Shown in pieces: positions 10,671 through 19,296 of a DNA stretch of 64,000 bases. The stretch is from the NCBI RefSeq assembly GCF_900105045.1, contig NZ_LT629739.1:2666001-2730000 (forward strand), read 5' to 3'. Every line of letters begins with the position of its first letter. Within the stretch, counting starts at the first letter, position 1. The notes beneath the pieces are model-generated. The model searched no databases. It saw only the letters and a program-made list of their open reading frames with translations, and was not told the DNA's origin. This stretch comes from Brevibacterium picturae. Its GTDB lineage: Bacteria; Actinomycetota; Actinomycetes; Actinomycetales; Brevibacteriaceae. A program made the position numbers and the translations under genes.

Positions 10671-10719
10671 GGTGGGGATCACACGAGTCTCGTGCCAGGA
10701 ACCGTGCGCCGAGACATAA
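10612..10719 (+). CDS. micro-ORF with Cys residues, related to the one at 12372 (possible leader peptide)
   Basis: A possible 35-residue peptide (start MERRRPY, core CTGVSTR, four Cys) ending 29 bp before the lipoprotein gene. A related frame lies before the serine hydrolase gene. In the 21-codon core, five differences between the two are silent (Arg, Arg, Thr, Val, Arg codons) and two are conservative (Ile/Val, Glu/Asp), as expected if the peptide itself is selected. The ten bases before the ATG are also nearly identical. No ribosome site is clear. It may be a translated leader, a small protein, or a relic of a duplicated element. Confidence 0.4.
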   Translation: MERRRPYACTGVSTRRRCIEVGITRVSCQEPCAET

Positions 10720-10748
10720 GATCAAGACATGACCTGGAAAAACGACCG

Positions 10749-12227
10749 ATGAAGTGGACATCAGCCTTCGCAGTGGCGACGGCGCTGCTGGTTCTCAGTG
10801 GGTGCACGTCTGCGCCTTCGCAGGAGGCTGCGACACCGTCACCGGAGACAACTCCCACCCTCGCTGATCCGATCGACCTCGACTACCACGCAACCCTGAT
10901 CGTCGACGACGGAGCGGGCCACGCACTGGTCTCTGACTGGTCTGCGGAAAAGCTGCGTGCGATCGACTCTGCAGGTGACGAGCTGTGGAGCATCGATGCC
11001 CAGATCAATGACGATCCGAGTGGAGGAGCCCAGGCATACTCCGCAGGAGAGAATGTGATCATCGACGACTATTCGGGTGAAGTGGTCGCCTATTCCTGGG
11101 CCGATGGTAGCGAAGCGTGGTCATTTGAAATCCCCGACGTGGCGAACGCCTGTCACCCGGCCAAGGGATTCAGCTCACAGACGACGGGAACCAGCCCCAT
11201 CCTCGGCGACGGTGACCTGATCATCCTCGCGTACGAAGGAATGCTCGAAGAAGGTGGCTGTGAGCCGACCTCGGAGGACGGAAACGCATTTGTCTTTGCT
11301 CTCGACCCCGCAACAGGCGAAGAGGCATGGCCATCTCTGTCGACGGGACCTGAGGGGAAGACCTTCGGAGGCACCCCGATCCATGTGTCACCGGATCGTC
11401 AGTACGGCATCGTGTCCTGGCAGGACGGAGACGAATCGGTGATCACCCGGGTCGCGCTGGACACTGGACGACATACGACAGTCCCCATCACCTCGGCGCG
11501 CTCCATCGACGACACCGGAGTCGACCACTTCGACGTGTACCCGACCTCCGATCCGAAGTCACTGCTCTACGTCTATGGTTCGGAAGACCCGGACAATCCG
11601 TACAGCTCAATGGTGACGAGAGCTGCACAGCTGACACTTCCCAGCGGACTTCCTGACTCCGATTCGCCAACTCTTGACAGCATGGGCGAACCAGAGGATC
11701 TGACCATGAAAGACACCTTCGACGCGGTCTGCGCTACAGATCTGGCCTTCAGCCCGAACGGTGAGCCCGCATGTGTCCAACCCCAGCTGTTCGCCTCGGC
11801 GGTCAAATACCAAGGCTCGGATGGATCTCTGCAGGGGTGGTACGCGGATGCCCCCGAAATGGCGTTGGAATCGATCGGCGCATACGGGACACCTCAATTC
11901 TCTCCGGTCGACACCGAAGACGGAACACTTCTGATCGTGCCGGGGATCGAATCGGGCATCATGGCATTGAACGCGGCGACGGGAAAGACCGTCTGGGAGG
12001 CGGGCGACGCTGGGAGCGATATGCCCTGGGGCGGTCAAGGAGTTCTGCCGGAACTCGGCCTCGTCATTGTCACCGACAACAAGAAGACGAGTTTCTACGA
12101 ATCAGCAACGGGCAAGCTCGTCGACGACTTCCGCGCAAGTGAGTATGCGCGGCTGAGCTCCGGGAAGCGTGTTGCACTTGTGGCGGACGAAGAGTCGACG
12201 ACGATGTGGTCAGTGGTCGATTCCTGA
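10749..12227 (+). CDS. lipoprotein with PQQ-like beta-propeller
   Basis: A 492-residue secreted protein anchored by lipid. The signal peptide ends in the lipobox LSGC with Cys19, then comes a Pro/Ser/Thr linker. The rest has repeated blocks of the PQQ/BamB type (LRAIDSAGDELWSIDAQI, VVAYSWADGSEAWSFEIP, FALDPATGEEAW, MALNAATGKTVWEAG), suggesting a beta-propeller on the outer face of the membrane. The function is unknown; similar proteins serve as scaffolds. The start at 10749 is set by the signal peptide. Related short repeats flank this gene at 10601-10670 and 12361-12430. Confidence 0.75.
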   Translation: MKWTSAFAVATALLVLSGCTSAPSQEAATPSPETTPTLADPIDLDYHATLIVDDGAGHALVSDWSAEKLRAIDSAGDELWSIDAQINDDPSGGAQAYSAGENVIIDDYSGEVVAYSWADGSEAWSFEIPDVANACHPAKGFSSQTTGTSPILGDGDLIILAYEGMLEEGGCEPTSEDGNAFVFALDPATGEEAWPSLSTGPEGKTFGGTPIHVSPDRQYGIVSWQDGDESVITRVALDTGRHTTVPITSARSIDDTGVDHFDVYPTSDPKSLLYVYGSEDPDNPYSSMVTRAAQLTLPSGLPDSDSPTLDSMGEPEDLTMKDTFDAVCATDLAFSPNGEPACVQPQLFASAVKYQGSDGSLQGWYADAPEMALESIGAYGTPQFSPVDTEDGTLLIVPGIESGIMALNAATGKTVWEAGDAGSDMPWGGQGVLPELGLVIVTDNKKTSFYESATGKLVDDFRASEYARLSSGKRVALVADEESTTMWSVVDS

Positions 12228-12360
12228 CGACAGGGGAGGGGTCTCGAATTCTCCTCATTGAGAATGTTCGTTCGTACTCAGAGTAGAGGCCGGGCGCCGG
12301 GAGGGCCATAGAATAGGCTCGGACCTCGCTCGGCGTCTCGCTATGAACTCTGAATGCCGG

Positions 12361-12430
12361 CCGAAACACTCATGGAGCGTCGAAGCATACCCGTGTGCAC
12401 CGGAGTCTCGACACGACACCCGTGTGTCGA
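12361..12430 (+). repeat. diverged 70-bp direct repeat, copy 2
   Basis: Partner of 10601-10670 in the same orientation, so the two copies flank the lipoprotein gene. TCGACAC and GTGTCGA within this copy could form a 7-bp stem. It holds the start and core of the micro-ORF at 12372. Confidence 0.6.
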
Positions 12431-12494
12431 CGTGACCAGAGTGCGATCAGCACAGAACTCACCGAGCTGGCCAGACTGTAAGTTGAATAACTGA
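12372..12494 (+). CDS. micro-ORF with Cys residues, related to the one at 10612
   Basis: A possible 40-residue peptide starting MERRSIPVCTGVSTR, with three Cys. It ends 169 bp before the serine hydrolase gene and lies in the 436-bp gap between that gene and the lipoprotein gene. The part STRHPCVDVTRVRSA faintly recalls the RRHVDL...SALC pattern of short leader peptides known in actinomycetes, but the match is weak. The rest of the gap shows no other gene. A TAGAAT at 12310-12315 could be a -10 element. Confidence 0.4.
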   Translation: MERRSIPVCTGVSTRHPCVDVTRVRSAQNSPSWPDCKLNN

Positions 12495-12663
12495 TTAGTA
12501 ATCAACTTCAATGACGCACCTGGTGATAAGCCTGTCATCGCCTGAGATGCGGCTCGGTTTGTGCCTTCCATCCTGAACTCAACTGTGCTGGTTCTCCTCC
12601 TGCAGGTAGGCTCTTCCATGCAGATCGGCAGACCTTGCAGATCACGACCGGTGGAGGCGAACT

Positions 12664-14439
12664 ATGGCAGATGGTGACAAGACCCTGCCCGGCTCCGTCG
12701 ACGAACCACGTATCCGCCGCTTCGGCGCACTGTCGGGAAACACCAAGGGCATCAGACCACAAGGTGAGCAGACCGGCGACGCCACTAGTCCAGCCGACTC
12801 AGCAGAATCCCCAGTGGACCCAGCCGACTCAGCCGAACTCCCAGTGGAAGCACCGCCGCTGCCACGTGCAGGCGACCTCACCTCGGCGAGCGAAGATGCC
12901 ATCGTCGATCCCTCCGAGGCGATCCTTGAGCGCATCGATCTTGACTCCTGGAAGTGGCCGAAGTATTTCGCCTTCGCACTGACCCGCATGGAGGAGATCT
13001 TCCCGACCGGCGGCATTCCGCGTGGGATCGGCCCGGTCCGAGAGCTTGTGACCGAAGAGAACGATTTCCGCCCCCTGACCATCGACCGCGAGAAATGGTC
13101 CGGCGCGGACGAGAACTGGTCGACAGTCGGCGACGTGCTGGTCAACACCTTCACCGATGCCTGGCTGGTCTCCCGCGACGGTGTCGCTCTGGCAGAAGAA
13201 TATGCCTGGCCGATGAAGCCGGCCCGCCAGCACATGCTGTTCTCGATCTCCAAATCCGTCGTCTCCTCCGTCATCGGTGCGCTCACCGACGCCGGCCACC
13301 TCTCGCCGGAGGACCTGGTGATCACGCGCGTGCCTGCGCTGGCCAAGAGCGGCTACGCCGGGGCAACGATCCGCGACCTCCTCGACATGCGATCGGGCAT
13401 CAAGTTCTCGGAGGAGTACCTGAAGAAGGGGTCCGAGATCCGTGCCCTGTTCGAAGCGGTCGATTTCGCGCCACGGACAGCCACCTCGGCGAACGGGATC
13501 AAGAACTTCCTCATGGGTCTGACCAGCGAGCGCGAACACGGGGGACCGTTCGTCTACCGCAGCTGCGAGACCGACGTCCTGGCCTGGATCTGCGAATCGG
13601 TTATCGGTCAGCCGTTCTCGGTCATCGCCAGCGAATACGTGTGGTCGAAGATCGGTGCCGCCCACGCGGCGCAGGTCTGCCAGGACAGGTGGGGCGGGTC
13701 CATCGCCGACGGCGCCATCAGCACCACTCTGCGCGACCTGACCCGGTTCGGTGAGATGATCGCTCGCGGAGGCACGACCGCCGAAGGTGAGCGTGTCCTG
13801 TCGGGCAAATGGGTCGACGACATCTTCACCGGAGGCGCCGACTCCGCCCAGGTCTTCGCCGATTCCCCGTCGGGACGGTCCTACCCCGGCGGCATGTACC
13901 GCAGCCAGTTCTGGGTGCCCTCGGCAAGCCGCGACGTGGTCATCGGCATCGGCATCCACGGCCAGATGCTCTACATCGACCGCGCGACCCAGACCGTGGG
14001 CGTCAAGCTCTCCAGTGATCCGCAGCCGGTCAGCCTGGCGCACCAGCACGGCACCCTGGCCATGTTCGAGGCCATCGCCGAGGCGGTTCCCCCGAAGCCC
14101 GAACCCGGAACTGTTCCCCCGGCGGCGTCCACAGCAAAGCCGGCGGCTGTTGTCCGCAGCGCAGCGCCCGTCGGAGGCGGATCGGCTGCCGACGCGCCGG
14201 ACTCTGCCGCGACTGTTCCCGCTGCTTCGAGTTCAGCTGTCCCCAGCCCCGCCGCTTCGAGCCTGGCCGCTCCTAGCCCGGCCGCTTCGGGCCCAGCCGC
14301 CCCCCGCGCGGTTGCTCCGAGCCCGGTCGCTCCGAGTGCTGCGGCATCCGGCACCGTCATTCCGAACGTTGCCGTGCCTGCCGGTGCAGCACCGAGCATT
14401 GCTCCTCGCCCCTTCCCGGCTCAACCCGGCATCTACTGA
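12664..14439 (+). CDS. beta-lactamase-fold serine hydrolase (6-aminohexanoate-oligomer hydrolase-like)
   Basis: A 591-residue protein with the fold of class C beta-lactamases and esterases. The nucleophile motif S-x-x-K is SISK (Ser194, Lys197), and the tyrosine motif is YRS with Tyr298. The flanking sequence (TIRDLLDMRSGIKFSEEY, ATLRDL-type block) is closest to NylB-like hydrolases that cut small amides and esters. There is no signal peptide. After about residue 478 comes a tail of some 110 residues almost only Ala, Pro, Ser and Val, which is not part of the fold. The ATG has a GGTGGAGG site. The substrate is unknown. Confidence 0.75.
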   Translation: MADGDKTLPGSVDEPRIRRFGALSGNTKGIRPQGEQTGDATSPADSAESPVDPADSAELPVEAPPLPRAGDLTSASEDAIVDPSEAILERIDLDSWKWPKYFAFALTRMEEIFPTGGIPRGIGPVRELVTEENDFRPLTIDREKWSGADENWSTVGDVLVNTFTDAWLVSRDGVALAEEYAWPMKPARQHMLFSISKSVVSSVIGALTDAGHLSPEDLVITRVPALAKSGYAGATIRDLLDMRSGIKFSEEYLKKGSEIRALFEAVDFAPRTATSANGIKNFLMGLTSEREHGGPFVYRSCETDVLAWICESVIGQPFSVIASEYVWSKIGAAHAAQVCQDRWGGSIADGAISTTLRDLTRFGEMIARGGTTAEGERVLSGKWVDDIFTGGADSAQVFADSPSGRSYPGGMYRSQFWVPSASRDVVIGIGIHGQMLYIDRATQTVGVKLSSDPQPVSLAHQHGTLAMFEAIAEAVPPKPEPGTVPPAASTAKPAAVVRSAAPVGGGSAADAPDSAATVPAASSSAVPSPAASSLAAPSPAASGPAAPRAVAPSPVAPSAAASGTVIPNVAVPAGAAPSIAPRPFPAQPGIY

Positions 14440-14592
14440 CGATCGCGCGTGCGTGCGTGAGGATCACCGACGCCATTGATGCCGTCGCTGATGCTGGCCT
14501 CCGTCACTGTGTGACGAAAACTGATGCAATCCCGAGTCCCGGGCAGTAGCGTGGCAGTTCGGAACGATTTCGATCCCAGGAGGTAGCGCATC

Positions 14593-14934
14593 ATGACTGA
14601 TTTCTTCGATCGCGAAGGCGACGGAAAGTACGACAAGGCCTATAAGGAGACCACTCCGGACATCCTCAAGGCCTTCGGCGATTTCAACAATGCCGTCTTC
14701 GCCGAGGATGGGCGCGAGATTCCGCTGAAGTACCGTGAGCTCATCGCCTATGCCGTCGGACTGACGACCCAGTGCGCCTACTGCATCGATGCGCACTCGA
14801 ACGCCGCGGTCAAGGCCGGCGCCAGCGAGACCGAGCTGGCAGAGACCGCATGGACCGCCTCGGCGATCCGGGCCGGTGGCGCATTCGCCCACGGTCGACT
14901 CGGCTTCAAGCTCACCGGAGCCCACGACCACTGA
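14593..14934 (+). CDS. carboxymuconolactone decarboxylase / AhpD-like protein
   Basis: A 113-residue protein of the CMD family. CAYCIDAH holds the redox pair Cys61/Cys64 and His68, as in AhpD-type disulfide reductants and peroxidases; true decarboxylases of the family lack the CxxC. It probably protects against peroxide or passes electrons between thiols. A strong GGAGG precedes the ATG. No peroxiredoxin gene lies beside it. Confidence 0.85.
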   Translation: MTDFFDREGDGKYDKAYKETTPDILKAFGDFNNAVFAEDGREIPLKYRELIAYAVGLTTQCAYCIDAHSNAAVKAGASETELAETAWTASAIRAGGAFAHGRLGFKLTGAHDH

Positions 14935-15065
14935 GTCGGACCACTACTGATCGGGGCTCCCTGGTCGGACAGGGGGTCTCGGTCGGTCTGCGGAGGTTCG
15001 GACCCAGTGCTGATCTGTCGCAGTGCTGGTCTGAGCGGGTTGAGTGCCTAGACTGAAGGGCAATT

Positions 15066-16103
15066 ATGACTGACGACTCCCGAACTCCTCTGCGCAGAAC
15101 ACCCCGTTCGCAGCCGCACCGAATTCTCGTGCTGGCTCTGGGCGGGGTGTCTGCCATCGATCTCGGGGTCCCGGTCCAGGTCTTCGGGCGTGGATCCAAT
15201 GCGGTCAGCCCTCGCGATGTTGTCCACCCGAGCGGCATCCTCCCTGGCGGAACCTGGCCCTACACGGTCGAGGTCTGCGGGTCCGTTCCCGGGCTGGTCG
15301 CCGGGGCCGATGGGCTCTCCTACAGTGTCGATGTCGGACTCGAGGCACTGGAGTCGGCAGATACGATCGTCATCCCCGGAGCTGCCTCGGTCGTCGACGA
15401 CGAACCAGCGGCGGCCGTCGTCGGAGCCCTGCTCTCCGCCTTCGAGCGCGGTGCCCGGATCGCCGCGATCTCGACCGGCACATTCGTCCTCGCGCGCACC
15501 GGTCTGCTCGCCGGACGGCGAGCCACGACCCATTGGTCGACGGCGAAGGAACTGGCCCGACGCTATCCCTCGATCAACGTCGACGAAAACGTCCTGTTCA
15601 TCGATGAGGGGTCGCTGCTGACCTCGGCGGGAGCAGCCTCGGCGATCGATCTCTGTCTCCACCTCATCCGCCGCGACCACGGCGTGGGACTGTCCAACCA
15701 GGTCGCGCGCCGACTGGTCGCGGCCGCCTACCGCAGCGCGGGGCAGGCCCAGTACGTTCCACGCAGCGTCCCCGACCCTTTGGGTGAGGTCTTCGCCGAC
15801 ACGAGGGAATGGGCACTGCAGCACCTCGGCGAATCACTGACGCTGACGGACCTGGCGGCCAACGCTGGAGTCTCGGTACGCACATTCTCACGACGCTTCG
15901 TCGATGACACCGGCTACACACCGATGCAGTGGGTGCTCAGGGCACGCGTGGACCTGGCCAGAGAGCTCCTGGAGAACAGCGACCTGGGGATCGAGCAGAT
16001 CGCTGACCAGGTGGGGCTCGGTACCGGAGCGAACCTGCGGATGCATTTCCAGCGCATCCTCTCGACCTCTCCCAACGAATACCGGCACACCTTCTCCGGC
16101 TGA
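15066..16103 (+). CDS. GlxA-type AraC-family transcriptional regulator
   Basis: A 345-residue regulator. An N-terminal DJ-1/PfpI (class I glutamine amidotransferase-like) domain, about residues 18-205, reads VLALGGVSAIDLGVPVQVFG; its usual catalytic Cys is not evident, as in other regulators of this type. The C-terminal AraC helix-turn-helix pair (about 240-340) includes LTDLAANAGVSVRTFSRRF and IEQIADQVGLGTGANLRMHF. Its ligand and targets are not known. Confidence 0.88.
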   Translation: MTDDSRTPLRRTPRSQPHRILVLALGGVSAIDLGVPVQVFGRGSNAVSPRDVVHPSGILPGGTWPYTVEVCGSVPGLVAGADGLSYSVDVGLEALESADTIVIPGAASVVDDEPAAAVVGALLSAFERGARIAAISTGTFVLARTGLLAGRRATTHWSTAKELARRYPSINVDENVLFIDEGSLLTSAGAASAIDLCLHLIRRDHGVGLSNQVARRLVAAAYRSAGQAQYVPRSVPDPLGEVFADTREWALQHLGESLTLTDLAANAGVSVRTFSRRFVDDTGYTPMQWVLRARVDLARELLENSDLGIEQIADQVGLGTGANLRMHFQRILSTSPNEYRHTFSG

Positions 16104-16145
16104 TTCCAGGCAGGATCCGGCACGGACACCACGTGCGCCGGTGAT

Positions 16146-16265
16146 TGCTCACTCGGTGGTGGCTCACGCGGTGACGGCTTACACAGTGATGGCTCACACG
16201 CCGCCGGCTCACACGCCGCCGGCTCACACGCCGCCGGCTCACACGCCGCCGGCTCACACGGTGGT
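16146..16265. repeat. 15-bp minisatellite, eight units
   Basis: Eight head-to-tail 15-mers of the type GGCTCACACGCCGCC. The four at 16191-16250 are identical; the outer ones differ at one to several bases (GGCTCACGCGGTGAC, GGCTTACACAGTGAT, and a last GGCTCACACGGTGGT). There are no spacers between units. The array fills the gap between the GlxA-type regulator and the convergent SDR gene, and its last unit covers the SDR stop codon. Unit length is a multiple of three, but no convincing gene uses it. Confidence 0.9.
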
Positions 16266-17039
16266 GGGCAGAACCCCGCCATCGGCACGAAGTGCAGCAC
16301 CATTGGTCGCCGAGGACTTCGCACTTGCAAGGTAGATGACGAGATTCGCTACCTCGTCTGGTTCGATGAAACGTTGGATGAGCGAGGAGTCACGCACGAG
16401 CGAGGACTTCAGCGTTGCGGGTGAAATCGACTGCGCGGAGGCGATCTGCTCGACTGTGTCCGCCACACCGGTGGAATACGTCGGACCGCCCAGCACGGTG
16501 TTGACGGTGACGTCGGTGCCCGGGGTGAGTTTCGCAAGACCGTTGCTCAGTGCGAGCGCAGCCGCCTTGGTCGCGCCGTAGTGAATCATGTCGCTGGGCA
16601 CGTCGACGGCGGATTCGGTGCCGATGAAGATGATCCGTCCCCACCCCTGCTTGAGCATCGGATCAAGAAGATGACGAGACAGGCGGACTCCGCTCATCAC
16701 GTTGACCTCGAAGTACCGCAGCCACTCTGCATCCGGGATCTCCGCAAACGACGCCACCTCGAAGAGCCCCAGATTGTTGACCAGCACATCAACGGAACCG
16801 AGTGCCTCGAGGAGTACCTCAACCTGGCCAGGGTCAGCGAAGTCGGCGGCGATCCCCGAGACATCGCTGCCGGGCACCAAGGAGCGAAGCTTCTCAAGCG
16901 CTTCAGACACGCGTTGATCATCGCGACCATTGATCACCACGGAGGCTCCCTCTGCGGCCAAGCCGGCGGCTGTCGCGAATCCGATGCCCTGGGTGGAACC
17001 GCTGATGAACACTCTCTTGCCTGTGAGCTCTGTATCCAT
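16254..17039 (-). CDS. short-chain dehydrogenase/reductase
   Basis: A 261-residue NAD(P)-dependent oxidoreductase of the classical SDR type. The cofactor loop SGSTQGIG is at 13-20, NNLG at 88-91, and the catalytic Ser143, Tyr154 and Lys158 are in place (ESAVD, YGATK). Its substrate cannot be read from the sequence. It is divergent from a MarR gene, which probably controls it. The stop codon falls in the minisatellite, so the last residues (LPTTV) may have been altered by it. Confidence 0.88.
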   Translation of the reverse strand: MDTELTGKRVFISGSTQGIGFATAAGLAAEGASVVINGRDDQRVSEALEKLRSLVPGSDVSGIAADFADPGQVEVLLEALGSVDVLVNNLGLFEVASFAEIPDAEWLRYFEVNVMSGVRLSRHLLDPMLKQGWGRIIFIGTESAVDVPSDMIHYGATKAAALALSNGLAKLTPGTDVTVNTVLGGPTYSTGVADTVEQIASAQSISPATLKSSLVRDSSLIQRFIEPDEVANLVIYLASAKSSATNGAALRADGGVLPTTV

Positions 17040-17078
17040 GGTGCATGTGTCCTTTCGAGCCGCCGTCTCCAGCAGAAG

Positions 17079-17132
17079 TTACTTTCCTGAGTAAGCCAAT
17101 CCTAGGGCCATTCACTTTCCTGGACAAGTGAA
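17079..17132. promoter_or_regulatory. pair of palindromes between SDR and marR (operator candidates)
   Basis: Two related inverted repeats fill the divergent promoter region. One is TTACT-N6-AGTAA at 17079-17094. The other is TTCACTT-N8-AAGTGAA at 17111-17132, with perfect 7-bp arms. Both contain ACTTTCCTG. They are likely sites for the adjacent MarR protein, which would then control both genes. Confidence 0.6.
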
Positions 17133-17149
17133 ATGCTAGGCTGGCGGCC

Positions 17150-17659
17150 ATGAGCGATGACGAATCCGCCGAGGCCTTCAATCCAGATGAGCTCGAGACA
17201 TGGTCGGCAGTGGCGACGCTTCTGGAATGGCTCCCCGCGGCGCTCGATGCGCAGCTGCAGAGCGATTCGGGGATCAGCCACTTCGAATTCGGGATCCTCT
17301 TCGCCCTCTCGGAGGCTGAAGAGCGCTCGCTTCGCATGAGTGAGCTCGCCGGCTACGCCAACAGCACGCTCTCACGCCTGTCACGCGCAGTCGCCAGGCT
17401 TGAGCGGAAACTGTGGGTGCGTCGAGCTCTGGACCCAAGCGATGGGCGCATTACGATTGCGACCCTGACCGACGAGGGGCAGGCGGCGGTGCGGGCGGCA
17501 GCACCCGGGCATGTCGGTCTTGTGCGCAGGCTCGTCTTCGAATCGCTGACTCGCACTCAGGCCCGTCAGCTGCATGACAGCAGCCGACGGATCACCGCCG
17601 CCATCCGCGCTGAAGGCGATTGGCGTCCCGGCGAATCGGGTGTTGCCGGACGCGACTGA
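17150..17659 (+). CDS. MarR-family transcriptional regulator
   Basis: A 169-residue winged-helix repressor of the MarR family. The recognition part reads LRMSELAGYANSTLSRLSRAVARLER and the wing RALDPSDGRITIATLTDEG. It is divergent from the SDR gene across a 110-bp gap holding two palindromes, so self-control and control of the SDR by a small ligand is the simplest reading. Confidence 0.88.
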   Translation: MSDDESAEAFNPDELETWSAVATLLEWLPAALDAQLQSDSGISHFEFGILFALSEAEERSLRMSELAGYANSTLSRLSRAVARLERKLWVRRALDPSDGRITIATLTDEGQAAVRAAAPGHVGLVRRLVFESLTRTQARQLHDSSRRITAAIRAEGDWRPGESGVAGRD

Positions 17660-17829
17660 TCGGTGTCCGAACGGCTGGTTGATTTCGGTGTGGCCAGATA
17701 CTTACGGCATCTGGCAATACGTCTGGCGAGAATCTTGCGTAGAATGTCTCTCTGGCCACTGTTGCCTGCTGCCCGAACACGAGACTATGGAGATGTACCC
17801 ACAAGCAGAACCTCTGACAAGGAGTGACT

Positions 17830-18825
17830 TTGACTCGCATCGCCATTAACGGTTTCGGTCGCATCGGACGCAGCACCCTGCGCGCTCTGATCGAACGCGG
17901 TAGTGATCTCGAGGTCGTCGCCATCAATGACCTCGGCCCCATCGAGGATCTGGCCCGACTGCTCAAGTTCGACACCACCCTCGGTCGCTTCGCATACCCC
18001 GTCGAGATCTCCGATGATGAGATCATCATCGACGGAAAGCCGATCAAGATCCTGGCTGAGAAGCATCCCGAAAACCTCCCCTGGGGTGAAATGGACGTCG
18101 ACGTCGTCCTCGAATCCACGGGACGCTTCACCAAGGCCGACAAAGCAGGGGCACACGTCACTGCCGGTGCGAAGAAGGTCCTCGTCAGCGCGCCGTCCAA
18201 GGGTGCTGACGTCACACTGGCCTACGGCGTGAACACCGAGGCCTACAAGCCCGAACACACCATCATCTCCAACGCCTCATGCACCACGAATGCTCTGGCG
18301 CCGCTGGCCAAGGTCCTCGACGACCTGGCCGGTATCGAACAGGGCTTCATGACCACGGTCCACGCCTATACCGGCGACCAGATGGTCCAGGACGGACCGC
18401 ACAAGGATCCTCGTCGTGCCCGAGCCGCAGCGGAGAACATCATCCCGACATCGACAGGGGCTGCCAAGGCTATCGGCCTGGTGCTTCCGCAGCTCGACGG
18501 CAAGCTCAGCGGCGATGCCTTGCGCGTGCCCGTGCCGGTCGGCTCCATCGTCGAGATCAACACCATCGTGTCCCGTGAGGTCACCCGCGACGAGGTGCTT
18601 GAGGCCTACCGCACGGCTGCCGACGGAGAGCTCAAGGGCATCCTCGAGTACGAGACCGAACCAATCGTCTCCAGCGACATCGTCGGCCAGGCCGCGTCCT
18701 CGATCTTCGACTCCGCGCTGACTCGCGTCGAGGGCAAGATGGTCAAGGTCGTCGCCTGGTACGACAACGAATGGGGCTTCTCCAACCGTGTCGTCGACAA
18801 CCTGGAGCTCATCGCCCAGGGCTGA
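17830..18825 (+). CDS. gap: glyceraldehyde-3-phosphate dehydrogenase, type I
   Basis: Glycolytic enzyme that oxidises glyceraldehyde 3-phosphate to 1,3-bisphosphoglycerate. The TTG at 17830 is taken as start because AAGGAG lies five bases before it and the protein then begins TRIAINGFGRIGR as usual; a GTG two codons earlier is inside the ribosome site. It has 331 residues. Catalytic Cys151 (SNASCTTN) and His178 (TTVHAYTGDQ) are present, and Asp34 after the second beta strand suits NAD. pgk and tpi are not next to it, so the gene stands alone. Confidence 0.95.
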   Translation: MTRIAINGFGRIGRSTLRALIERGSDLEVVAINDLGPIEDLARLLKFDTTLGRFAYPVEISDDEIIIDGKPIKILAEKHPENLPWGEMDVDVVLESTGRFTKADKAGAHVTAGAKKVLVSAPSKGADVTLAYGVNTEAYKPEHTIISNASCTTNALAPLAKVLDDLAGIEQGFMTTVHAYTGDQMVQDGPHKDPRRARAAAENIIPTSTGAAKAIGLVLPQLDGKLSGDALRVPVPVGSIVEINTIVSREVTRDEVLEAYRTAADGELKGILEYETEPIVSSDIVGQAASSIFDSALTRVEGKMVKVVAWYDNEWGFSNRVVDNLELIAQG

Positions 18826-18885
18826 CCAGCGCCGACGTCCGGCACCTGATCGCGAGGATCCGCCGGGTCAGCTCACGGACGAAAA

Positions 18886-18922
18886 ACGGCCTCGACCATG
18901 TACATCACATGGTCGAGGCCGT
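18886..18922. terminator. terminator hairpin between gap and the XRE-like gene
   Basis: A perfect 15-bp stem (ACGGCCTCGACCATG and its complement) with a 7-base loop lies between two convergent genes. On the minus strand it is followed by TTTTTC, so it is a standard terminator for the XRE-like gene; on the plus strand it may also stop gap transcription, though there it lacks a T run. Confidence 0.85.
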
Positions 18923-18942
18923 TGCCGTGTTCGCAGGTGATC

Positions 18943-19257
18943 TCAGACGTCGTCGTCGGCGGCTCGTCCGCCTTCGTCCTCCCAGCGCTCGATGGCGCGG
19001 ACCTTGGCTCGGTTGAACTTCAGGCGCACACCGTAGCCGCCGTGCGACTCATCGCGGACGAACCAGGCTCCGAACTCCTCGAGCGCTTCGTGGACACGAT
19101 GCTCCTGCTGCTCGGTGAGGTCCTCGAGTCCCTTTTCGAAGTTCTTGAGTTCGGACTTCTTCACATTCGCCATTGATGCCACATCCTTTGCGGAGACGCG
19201 AACCAGGGCGCGGGCCGCACGAGCCAATGGCCCGTCGAAGATCTGTTCATTGCTCAT
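18943..19257 (-). CDS. small XRE-like helix-turn-helix protein
   Basis: A 104-residue protein. LARAARALVRVSAKDVASMANVKKSELKNFEKG has the outline of an XRE/Cro helix-turn-helix as found in short actinobacterial and rhizobial regulators (ARALLGWSQEELA...). The following GAWFVRDESHGGYGVRLKF matches the closing strand of that family. The usual recognition residues are partly replaced by Lys and Glu. It may bind DNA, but no targets are evident. Confidence 0.6.
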   Translation of the reverse strand: MSNEQIFDGPLARAARALVRVSAKDVASMANVKKSELKNFEKGLEDLTEQQEHRVHEALEEFGAWFVRDESHGGYGVRLKFNRAKVRAIERWEDEGGRAADDDV

Positions 19258-19296
19258 GGTCTTACCCTGCCAGAAGAACCCGGAACCTGCCAGAAG

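Noticed and set aside
10601..12430. Composite transposon around the lipoprotein gene
   Set aside because: The flanking repeats are short, diverged and in direct order, with no transposase or target duplication seen.
16146..16265. CRISPR array
   Set aside because: Units are joined directly with no spacers, are only 15 bp long, and no cas gene is present.
15904..16335. Gene encoding AHTPP repeats across the minisatellite
   Set aside because: The frame overlaps the end of the GlxA-type regulator out of phase, has no ribosome site, and only reflects a repeat of length divisible by three.
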